Source: Tribonema minus (lineage: Eukaryota; Sar; Xanthophyceae; Tribonematales; Tribonemataceae). From it: a stretch of 64,000 nucleotides of DNA. Where the stretch lies: NCBI GenBank assembly GCA_017506865.1, contig JAFCMP010000390.1, positions 124,001 to 188,000 of the forward strand. Direction: 5' to 3'. A program made the translations under genes and the position numbers. Positions 35,901 to 46,100 of the stretch are shown one piece after another. A model generated the notes under the pieces. The model did no database searches. It saw nothing but the letters and a program-made list of their open reading frames with translations, and had not been told where the DNA came from. How positions within the stretch are numbered: the stretch's first letter is position 1; each line of letters starts with the position of its first letter.

Positions 35901-38900
35901 CTCGGCCCGCCCAAGCAGGGGCAGCTGCCGCCGCGCTTCGACCGCATACACGAGGTGCGCGCGGGCATGTGTGTGCCGCCGGGGAGCTGTGGCCCGCGGG
36001 ATATGCGTATATGCGGCACTGCTGCAGCGTGCGACTTGTCGCGAGACCCCACGAAAACGCGCCTCTCTTGTTGAAATTGTGACACGGTGCATGCGTGCGC
36101 GGTGGGCTGACGTGCTTGGTCAGGCGGGCAACCGTCATGCCGTGCGCCAGCGCCAGCGCCACTGCCATACCTGCGTGTGCCGTGCATCGTGCCTCTGCCG
36201 CCGCCCGCTGTACCGCGCCTTGCCTCTGTGCCCGGTACACCTCACCTACTTTTCGGCGCCGCCGCTAACTGCTGTAATCACGCTGCCGCCGTCCCTCGCA
36301 CGCAGCCGCACAAGCTGACGTATTTCGACCACTACTTTGCGCTCGACTTCGCCATGCCGATATCGGTAGTGCGCGACGCCACGCCCAAGCTGCCGGCGCC
36401 GCCGCCGCCGCCGCCACTGCCGCGGCAGCAGCGGCGGCAGACGCAGCCGGACAGGGCGTCGCCGAAGCACCACAAGCATTCGCGCAAGGTGAGCACGTGG
36501 CGTGGGCGCTTGCCGTGCGGCTTTGCTGATTTGTGTTTGTCCGGCGTGGCGTCACCGCGTCAATGAGCTGTGTGTGCGTCTTGCCTCGATGAGCCCGAAG
36601 CACGACATGCATGGCACAAGTGGGCTGGCATCGAGCCTCCTTCTCTGCAGTTGCCAGTGAGGTTTGTCATTTGTTTCTGTGAGTCCTCGTGTGGCGTCGG
36701 GAGGACAGGTGGTTGGGTCGAAGTGACTTCATCCCGTCATCTGCCCTGCGCTTGGCATCTGACTGTCGTCATGTTGGTGAGAAATGAAGCAATGCCGAGC
36801 GTCACTGCACAGCGATATCTGCAAGCTCCGTGCCAGACAGCCGTGGTCTGCAGGAGCACCCCTGCCCCCCCCCCCCCCATCCCACCAGCCCATCAACAAC
36901 AGCTCCTTTGCTGTCATTCATCACGCCAATCAGCCAGTGTACACGGCTGTTGCTGAGTGCTGCTGCCGCCGCCGCTGCTGCCGCTGCTGCTGCTGCTGCT
37001 GTTCGCGCCCACCGCCGTTGGCGCGCGAATGATCTGCAGAAAGTGGTCGACTTTGCCTTGGACGACTCAGCGGTGAGCCCCTGTCGAGCGCTGCCAAAGA
37101 TTGATCATTTTTTAAAAGCAAGCACATCTTAAGCGTTGAGACTGTTGAAGCGAGAGGGGCGGAGTGCCAGCCCTCTCTCACGCGTGTGGTCTCAGTTTGT
37201 AATCCTACCCCTAACCCTCACTCCACACATGAAGCAACGTCACATTGGCAGCGCTGCGGCCTCAGCAGTCGCGTTGTGTCACATGGCGTGGTCCGCTATT
37301 GACCCGCTGCGTACGTACCGCCAACCGAGCACACGCCCATCGTCAGGCGCGCAGCCTTTGCCATCGAGGCACACTCTGTCGCAGGCATTGCATAGCCTGG
37401 CGCACAGACGCTTGACTGCCGGCTGCGCCAGGCGCCAGTCACCGAGCCGTTGCAGCGCATGGTTTTGCGCCGCCTGAGTGAGCGCTGCGTCGCGCGCTGC
37501 TGCCGTGGCACGCGGGCCTACGCCGTCTTGGTCCGCTGCGCGCCCGCACATCGCACCGCAAGCGCCGGGCGGCGTGTCCCAATGCAGAGCGGCATAAGCG
37601 CTCCCGCCATGTCCTGCCTGCAGCACCAATCGCTTGTGTCGTGCGCCGTCTAACCTCTGCTAGCCATCACCCCCCCTGCCCCCCCCCCCCCCCCCCCCCT
37701 CACCCCACCATCGCACTCGCGCGCAGGCGACGATGGGCGAGCGCGGCATCACCATCGGCACGTACGTCAAGGAGCTCTCCGAGCGCGCGCGCAGCATGCT
37801 GCAGCTGCCCATGGGCGCGGGCGCCAACGGCGTGGGCGGCGGCGGCGGCGGCGGTGGCGGCGGCCGCGCACGCAACATGCGGCACGCCACCAGCGCATCG
37901 CTCCTCTCGGTGTCGTCCGCGGGGGGCAGCCAGCGAGGCTCGCTGGACCCGGGGGGCTGTTTCCTGCAGACGGTGAGCCGCATGCGTGGCTTCACCTCCT
38001 GTGAGCTTCGACCTACAGGTCAGCGCTGCGAGGTCAGCGGCGGCGCTAGAAACACAAACGGCCACGGTATCGTGGCGTTGTCTGCAGCGATGGACATGTA
38101 TACTCGCGTCCTGCGCCATGCGCACGCTGTGGACGCTGCCGCTGCTGCTGCTGCTGCTGTAGCGACGTCCGCCACCGCTCACAGCGCAGCGCACTTTCCT
38201 AATCTCTTCCACCTCCGCACTCGCTGGCCGCCGCCTGCACGCCCGCAGGGCTTTGTGGGAGACGACGTGTCGCCGGACGCCGCGCCGCCGCAGTTTGTAC
38301 AGTACGCCAGCGTCGCGCGCTGCCCCGAGCAGCTGCTGCAGGCGGCCGATGACGAGGACGCGCTCTCCGAGTTTCAGGTGCGCATCGCGTCCGCCGGCCC
38401 CGGCGTGCGCGTGCTACGTTGTTACAGAGCGAGATCGTAGGCGACTTCAATTAGTCCACGGTTTTTAGGTGCACGCCGCTTTCCGCGTGCTGTTGTGAAG
38501 GGCTGCGATGTATGTGCCCTGGTGATGCAGCGCGGCGTAGCGCTTCTGTCGTACAACTGCCGTGGCCTCCACCCCGAGGCGTCTTCAGCCGCATAGGCCA
38601 GGCGCAGCCAGTATCGTTTTCACGTCTTGTCCACTCTCTCACTTTCTGCTGAGCATCGCTCATAGTCACTGCGTCTGCCAGCGTGCCATGCGCAGCATGT
38701 CGCGCTGCCTGTGCCATGACTATGCAAGCCTTCCCGCATCTCAATCACTGCGGCGTCAGGCAAACGTTGCCCCTACCAACCAGGTTATGCGCCGCACTAT
38801 GGACGACGACAGTGCTGCGAGTCGCTTGAAGTTGAAGTGATGAATAGCTCACGCTGCCGCCCCCCGCGCATGCGCAGGCGTACCTGTCCGACTTCACGGT

Positions 38901-41337
38901 CGACACGGAGAGCGTGGCGTCTGTGGACTCCCTCAAGCGCATGGCCCAGGAGGGCAGCTGCACGCAGATACTGGCGCAGGGGTCGTTCAAGGGGCTCCCG
39001 CAGGTACATATGTCACAGACCTATATATCACAGACCTGCCGAGCATGCCGTTGTGCGCCACAGCGGCAGCACACTAGCACATACAAGGCTGCAGTCCTCT
39101 CAGCAGTATGTACTCTTGCGGCCAAGCGGTCACACCAGGCGCGCCTACGGATGCAGCGCAGACGATACCGCACGCACGCACGCCGGCATGTGCATGCGTC
39201 TTTAGAGCTTGAGACGATGATGTCCACTGGTGCTTGAATGCAGGGTCGCTCGTGCGTACGTGCGACGATAGTCTGGCTGTCTCTGAGAACAGGCGTGCGA
39301 TGTTTGTTGCTGTTTCCCTCTTTTAACATCAGCAGCGCCGCTGCAGAACAGCTCGGCAACGTGATGCACCCCAGCGCTCAGGCGGCGCCAGCGCGCACCA
39401 TGGACCCTCAGCAACAGTTGCTAACGTCCGCACCCCCTGTCATCATGCGCCGCGCTCGTGCGTACGCCGCAGACGGTCGTCGCCAAGAAGGCCGCGGCGG
39501 CGGCGCTGGAGCAGATGGAGCAGCTGAGCTTTGCCGCGGACAGGGGGCTCGACATGGCCGCGCAGCACGCGCAGGTCGTGCGCGCGCTCGCGGACGCGGG
39601 CCTCGACGCCGACGGCATGCGCGCGCAGATCGAAGAAGGCCTCGCGCGCGTGAGTGTGCAGTTCTCATTGTGGTGCAGGTCATCACGCTTTGTGACACGT
39701 GCCGCGGCTGCACAGCACCGCGCGCGCCTGCACTGTGCACACGTGCGGCACCTGCTGCGGTGTTGCCGCTGCAGCTGCTGCTCTGCGGGCGCGCTTCAAA
39801 GATCTGCGTGCGACTCGTACATGCCTGCGCGGGGGGTGGCCAGTCCCTCATGACCGTTGCTCCTTTGTTGCTGCCGCTGCGTGTGTGTGTGTGCGCGTCG
39901 CCACGCAGCGCGAGCAGGCGCAGATGGAGTTTGCGCAGATGCTCAGCGACGACAGCGTGACAGCAGCGCTCAGCCCCCTGACCACGCTGCCGACGGTGGA
40001 GCTGTACGCCTCCTTCTTTGACACGCGCAGCTGCTACCGCGAGGACTACAAGACGGAGGAAACGTGAGTGCCGGCACCTCTGATGGGCAGCAAGCGCCAC
40101 AGCTGCCCGTTTGTTTCAGACAGCATCTTGTGAAATGGTTGAATGATTGGCCCCGAGCGCAGACAGCAGCATCGCGCCCTTCACCACTCTAGCTTTTGAA
40201 CAACGCTTGAAGTTTCCTGTGTTGCTATAACTTCAAGTACGTTGGCCTCGCCTCGCGCCACCACTCTGTTCACTAGCTGAGCTCATGACGCCTTATTGCA
40301 GATGTTTTGCTCACCCGTGCAGTCACAAGCAAAACCAACCTACCAAGTGCAGCTGACTCGTGCAGGGCAGGTTGTGTACCCAAACCTCTACTTCATTGAC
40401 CTACAAAATCGTCCCTGTTCTGTCGACCATACGGCAGCATAGCAGACAGCTCCACGAGCACCGCAACTGTTGCCACCATTATGTGACACGACGACTAGAG
40501 AGCGGCAGTCCCGCCACAAATCGCAGCATACGCCCAGGCCACCAATCACACCTGTCCCCCCACCGCAAGCCCTCCCCCCCACCTCCCCCCCGCGATTCGC
40601 CGTGCGTGCAGCAAGGTCCTGGAGACGCAGCCGCCGGACGCGGGCAGTGCACTCGCGCCGGCGCTGGCGCAAGATGTGTCCGACGTCTTTGTGCACCTGG
40701 AGGAGGACTTATACGCCAGCAGATACAATCAGGTGCGCATGCTGCGAGCGCGTCCGATCGGTGGAGTGAAGTGCGCTGTGCGAGTCGACGCCGATGACGT
40801 GGTGTGCGTGTTCATGCGGTGACGGCGCGGCGGTGGTCGGCGCGCAGCTGCGCTGGTGGTGCGGTGGCCTGATACGCCAGCAGATACAATCAGGTGCGCA
40901 CGCTGCGAGCGCGTCCGATCGGTGGAGTGAAGTGCGCTGTGCGAGTCGACGCCGATGACGTGGTGTGCGTGTTCATGCGGTGACGGCGCGGTGGTGGTCG
41001 GCGCGCAGCTGCGCTGGTGGTGCGGTGGCCTGTGAGCACAGCTGCTGCTCCGCGCCGCTTTCATGTGCGTGTATCGTGTCACGAATCGTGTGCAACGTGT
41101 CAGTAGACGCTCTATGTATGCTGATTTACTTCATGCATACTGTATCGCGCGCCATGTGCACTAGACGTCATGCACATTTATCTGATTTTGTGACGCAGTG
41201 ACTGCGCATGTGCACACAAATGCTCAAGTCACAATTGGCGCACTGACACAGTTGTCATTTCTGTTCACTCGCTGCAGTTTATGCTGTTCAACGCTCCGGG
41301 GTGCTCCTCCGCCAAGAACATGCTGCTCACGGCATAG
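23989..41337 (+). CDS. FIG4: FIG4-type polyphosphoinositide phosphatase (SAC domain), 25 exons
   Basis: SAC-family lipid phosphatase acting on PI(3,5)P2 and partner of the PIKfyve/Fab1 complex on endolysosomes. Exons: 23989-24279, 25129-25238, 26132-26576, 27296-27475, 27733-27978, 28448-28531, 29231-29302, 30098-30244, 30899-31023, 31519-32017, 32370-32474, 32763-32876, 33733-33875, 34312-34492, 34964-35244, 35774-35954, 36306-36488, 37040-37072, 37727-37972, 38249-38377, 38878-39003, 39473-39649, 39909-40063, 40612-40732, 41278-41337. All phases agree, giving 1477 residues against about 900 in animals and yeast. Landmarks are FVLYETQPHMYLVG, AYGIVGFVRFLDCYY, SYTYDLTNSLQHNMT, HFAGTRYLKRGV, VQMRGSIPTYWTQ, the catalytic C-x5-R in RTNCIDCLDRTN (Cys about 729), LQYGGSEAH and YYSNAFTDRVKQDAMNLFLG. 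Extra length is low-complexity Ala/Gly/Thr insertions and an expanded C-terminal third. The acidic first exon is the least certain; intron 3 appears to use a GC donor. Confidence 0.93.
40711..41032 (+). repeat. Near-perfect tandem duplication of 161 bp at a FIG4 exon end
   Basis: Copies 40711-40871 and 40872-41032 differ at very few positions (ATGCTGCG/ACGCTGCG and GCGGCGGTGG/GCGGTGGTGG are the ones I see). The unit begins at ATACGCCAGCAGATACAATC, inside exon 24, and includes its splice donor CAG|GTGCGC. The second copy therefore carries a duplicate exon end and a duplicate donor at 40894. Confidence 0.95.
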
Positions 41338-42198
41338 GCTCACACAAGACAGGTCCCCAAATCCGAGAGTCTGTGCCGTGTGATATGTGCATAATCATGT
41401 GCAGCCGACAACAATTTTGCGAGCTCAAGCATGCAAGTTGCGACCAGAAAACGCTCGAGAGGCGATAATACATGCAATGCTTGTTGCTGATTGGCAACAC
41501 TGGACATGATGATCTCCTGATGCTGACTTTTGGGAATGTTGACCTGCCCAGTATGCTGTGCGCTGCGTAGAAAAGCGATCAGAGCATCTGTACACTCATA
41601 TTGCTGCTCTTATCGGCAACTCTGGAGATCTGGCCTATCAAATCTTCGCTATGTTGTGACGCTGTGCGTGCCGATCAAATTGCGTCGGATGTACTGTACC
41701 TCGCGCTACATTGTGATGGCGACCCCAACTATGAAGTCCAATCAGGCTTCTACAGACAGCGCAACGTGCGACGAAAGCCGGGACATGCCTTCAAGTAGCT
41801 TTTCGACGACTCAGCAAGATGCGTCATAGTGTAGTGTCTGCATCTGCCTACAGCGTCGCAAAGTTGATCATTGTGTGAACTAGCTGTGAACAGTGATTCA
41901 TGAATGCTGCGGGTGCCACCGTTGTGCAAGCTTCTATAAAACTCACCATGGCGTTCCAATGCAGCAAGAACCATTCCGAGTAGTGGGGCAGCAGCCAAGC
42001 AGTCGCAATGTTTCACGCTCACAAGCATTAAGCCTTGTCAAGATTAAATGTGCATGACGCTTAGCCAGCTCCTGTGCAGGGCAGCATGTGGACACTCACA
42101 GCACACTATACACATCTTCAAACCTGAGGGCAACTCTGCAGCATTGTGATATGTATTTAGTTTATAGCAAGACGAGCACAAGTAGCTTTACATTTGCA
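41338..42198. other. Intergenic region between convergent genes
   Basis: Between the FIG4 and OHCU decarboxylase stops, AT-richer than neighbouring exons. No exon or repeat with support was seen. Confidence 0.45.
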
Positions 42199-42738
42199 TC
42201 ACAACCGAGACACCTGTCCGTCCTGCAGCCCCGCCAGCAGCTTGGTGAAGCGTATTTGAGTGATCTTCCTGTGCTCTTCCGCAGCCACTGCCATTTCAGT
42301 GGAAGCGTGGTGGTGATACCGAGCCCTGAGCGCCGCCAACATCTCATCAGCGCTCTTGCCGGTGGCACAGATGAGGAAAACGAACCCGAACTTGTCGTCG
42401 TACTTCCTGTTCCACTCCCGCAATCCCTGCAGCACTTGCTGCCCAGCTGTCGCTGCCCCCTTCTGCTCCTCTGCCTCCCATCCTGAAGGCTTCTTGTGAT
42501 CACCCCCACCCGCGCCTATTCGAGGATGAGCTGAGAACGCCTCTAGCCACTCCTGCGGTCCCATGGCTGCCCAACAAGCGTCTAATGTGTTCCGCGCTTG
42601 GCTCTCGCTGCTGAAAGGCATGTGGCGCAAAACCTCATCTGCCCAGCGATTGCAGGTACAGCACCGCAACAGCTCGGCTCTGGCTCTCTGCGGGGGCAGG
42701 GCATTGAGCAGGGACATCGCGTCCTGCTGCTGCGGCAT
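42199..42738 (-). CDS. OHCU decarboxylase, peroxisomal, intronless
   Basis: 2-oxo-4-hydroxy-4-carboxy-5-ureidoimidazoline decarboxylase, third step from urate to S-allantoin in purine breakdown. 179 residues, a normal length for the stand-alone enzyme. The N-terminal helices contain LLRCCTCNRWADEVL. The active-site motif AFSAHPRIGAG places the catalytic His at 71. EEQKGA, the EWNRKYDDKFGFVFLICATG block with GKSADEML, and EEHRKITQIRFTKLL all follow family order. The protein ends in Ser-Arg-Leu, a PTS1 peroxisomal signal, where urate oxidase normally resides. No transthyretin-like (HIUase) domain is fused, unlike the plant bifunctional protein. It has no intron although neighbours have up to 24. 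It starts 412 bp from the divergent gene at 43151. Confidence 0.96.
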   Translation of the reverse strand: MPQQQDAMSLLNALPPQRARAELLRCCTCNRWADEVLRHMPFSSESQARNTLDACWAAMGPQEWLEAFSAHPRIGAGGGDHKKPSGWEAEEQKGAATAGQQVLQGLREWNRKYDDKFGFVFLICATGKSADEMLAALRARYHHHASTEMAVAAEEHRKITQIRFTKLLAGLQDGQVSRL

Positions 42739-43150
42739 GTGCGCCTAGAGTCTGATTTTTCAACTTTTCAGACATGACAACTTCAATATGAACTTGAAGA
42801 ACGAAGAACGCAGGAGGAAAGCTCGGTCTCCTTCATGATATAGCCGAGTCTACGCAGCTTCACCACTGCGGTACAGGTGGCGCAGGCGCCGGGCTCACGT
42901 GCATGCCATGCTTGCCTGACAGAGTATTTATTCAGGCCTCTCCGTAGCGCCGGGGGATTTACACGGTTCCCCCTCCTGAGGCTGGTGACAGGTGACTTTT
43001 GTCTCGCTGAAGACGATGTTGGAGCTGCCATACAGGCAGACAGGCGCGCGACGGCACTTGAATAGGGCGGGGCAGTGAGGGCGATCACGCGCTGCGGCGC
43101 GGAGCATCCGTGCGTGTGTGTTCGGGGCTCACCAAGCAGAACGCAGCGGC
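42739..43150. promoter_or_regulatory. 412-bp shared 5' region, OHCU decarboxylase and membrane-protein gene
   Basis: Just upstream of the decarboxylase start are TTCAACTTTTC, ACAACTTCAATATGAACTTG and neighbouring related words (42758-42798). The plus-strand gene may have an unseen 5' exon here, since its predicted N-terminus lacks a signal peptide. Confidence 0.35.
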
Positions 43151-46100
43151 ATGGCGAAGGCGGTTGAGGTCCAACTGGACTGCGACGTGTGTCAGTGCAA
43201 GGGCAAGGTGCCTGCCACGGATACCAACTTATTCATCTACAAGGATGTGCGCACAAAGCAGCTGGTCGTGAAACACGCCGGCACTCTGCAGGTGAGTTTT
43301 GCCACCGGGAATGCTTTGTGTGCGATGCGGCTCGACCGCGCGCTGCGCTTTGTGGCATGCGCATACCATGATTGACAGGCGTGCCTCACGTCTGCTGCTA
43401 CGTGCAGGAGCTGTTCTACTCGAAGGCTTGCAAAAGCTACTTTGCGCAGACCAAGAAGGTGGTACAGCTCGATGCTTCCCGGACTGAAGTCAATCGGTAA
43501 GTTTTTGGTGGAGATGTGTACACAATCGTGCACGCTGCTGATGCGAGCCTGGTTGGCCATTGAGACGGAGACTTTCATTGCAACACTTTGCTGCTCTACG
43601 TTGACAGGCTGGCGGACTTTCAGCCAGTGCGTGTGAAAGTCACCGAGGTCGCAGCCGCGGTTTGTAAATCCAAAAAAGCTGCGCAATGTTACACTGGCAA
43701 GGTGAGTGGCTGGTTCTGGCGTGGATACACACACAGGCCAGCAGCATGGCATGTGGCAGACGTTGTCCAGTCTTTGTTTAATTGGCATGATGGCGCAGCC
43801 GTGATACTGCGCCGCTCTGCTCTGGAACTGCCGGATGTTTGTGGTGCGACCGGCACTTGAGCAGAGCCGTTCTGCTTGGCCGCAAGGTAGTGCAGCCCCT
43901 CAGACCCACGCCGATGGGAGCTGCGCAGGTGTTGGCGCTGTCTGAGCCGGTGTTGGTGATGATGTGTGTTTCCCTGCAGAAATCGAAGGCAGAGTGTGTC
44001 TTGCAGCGTTGCCTTGTGCTCTGTTCTGAGTTCTCTCACCCACACGCCTGACTGCTTGCGCCGCGCTGTGGCCGCTCTCGCGCAGAGCGATCCGCTGGAC
44101 ACATTTGTCGATGGCGTGGCGCCGAGCTTGCAAGTGGAGTACGCGATATCAGCAGCTGGCGATGCTACCACCAGCTACACAGCCGTCGGCGCTGGTGCTC
44201 AGGTTCGATGCGGAAACTTTTCGAGTGCTACATGCACTGTTGTGGCGGCGACTGGTGCCATCACTGACGTGTACAGTGGTTGCATTAGCGCCTAGTGCAG
44301 GTTGTACGGCGGAGAACGAAGGTTGCTGTGGCTCACGTAGCGGCAATGGGGTGACTGCGCGGATGCAGCTTGAGTAGTGCAATGCGGGCCCTCGATGTGT
44401 GCGTAGTGTGACCATGCGTGTCAGCCCCAAACGCAGTGCTCTGAAACCACCTCCCATCGATGATGCCTACTGTGCGCATCTCGCTCGTCCCACCATACGC
44501 CACCTATGGCCTCCGATGCACTCTGCAGATGTGAAGAGTGCCCCTGCCCTCGCCCTCGCTCACAGCCATGTGGCAACTGCACGCGCGTCTGCAATGACCG
44601 CCTCTCCTGTGGTACCTCTGAAGCCAACGCTGCGTCTCTGGCTGTCATGGCGCCCCGCGCTCGCAGGCTGTCACGGTCATTAAGCTGGAGAAATGCGGGA
44701 AGCGGGACCTGCCAACGGAGGCAGTGCAGCTGGACATTGACGGCGGCGACGGGCAGCCGCAGCAGCGCTTCTATGTGGTGGACCTGAAAGGCGTGGCGGG
44801 CGATGAGGAAGACGGCAAAGACGGTGCGTGGCACCGCGACCGGCACAATGGCACTCTAGGCTAAACGATCAGAGTTTCACTGTGCACACCTTCAAATCAG
44901 TATCAGGCAAGACACCGCTGAAGAAGGGCGCCTGCGGCGCAAGCGCGCTATTGCTGGTGGCAAAACAGTATGTGCCATCGTCTAGCCGCCCGCCACTAGC
45001 GTAGATCAGCCACTGCCAGCAGGACCTGCAGACCTGAGAGGGAAGTGTTTACTCCACACGAGACGCAGCGAGCGGGTCCACAGAGCTTCACTACTACACC
45101 TACTCGCATGCTCTGTAGCAGTGCCAGGCGTAGCCTCCCGTAGCTGTTGCTTGGATAGAAGTGATCAGTGTTGCCAGAGCAGGTTGTACAATACAGCCGT
45201 CAAATGCAATGCCAGACCCTGACTTGTCCTCTGATGAAATCAAGCACGGAATGATGGCAATACCGCCACTTTGCCCGTACTTGGAGCCACATTGACACCA
45301 AACTCATCAGCAGATGGTATACAGACGGGCCGGTGCTGCTGGCATTACTTGGGTTCATGTCTCAGTTTGGTTTTCAGCTGTTAAAGAATTCGATTTTTAC
45401 GGCAGCAGCCGTGCATGTGTGCATGTGAGTGCCACAAAGCCATACCTGGTGCCCTGAACCACCTGCGATCAGATCAGGCACTGCATCATGACACGCCCAA
45501 AAGTGTGCAACTTCAACCATTCAACTTCAACTCTTGCTAGTGCTCACCAACCCTGAAACATCCGGCAGCAGCTGCCGCAAGCAAGAGCATGTGAATAATG
45601 TGTTGCCAGCACAACCTGCAGCACTGCAGCATCAACCGCATGCACTGGTACACATGTATGCAGGGCGTGGTCATGTAGGTGCAGGAAGCGGCGGCACGGG
45701 CAATTTCAACTCGGACTCTCAACAACGTACGATGGTGAAATTGGCAGCAGTTCTGTTGGTCGTGCTTCTTGTTGGCATGCCGCTTTGGCAGCTTCCTCAG
45801 CAGTGAGAGCAACACGTGGTGTCTGCCGCTGTGCGTTGACACCATTCCAGCAGATACGCTTTCCTAGAGTTCAACTTCAACACTGCATCCCATAATGGCC
45901 TGCTGGTGAAGCAGTTTTTTTGCTGAATTGAGTGCAGCATGGCACAACACTTGCTTAGCCGATCCTCGTCTGCCAGTTCGAAGGCTTGGGCATCCAGAGC
46001 TTCGCCACTTGTTCTCCTGCAGCTAATCAGCCGGTGAAAGTATCAGGTTCCTCGCAACACTGGAGCCTGAGTCAGTGTACTTTGAGTGCTCCACCCTGCA

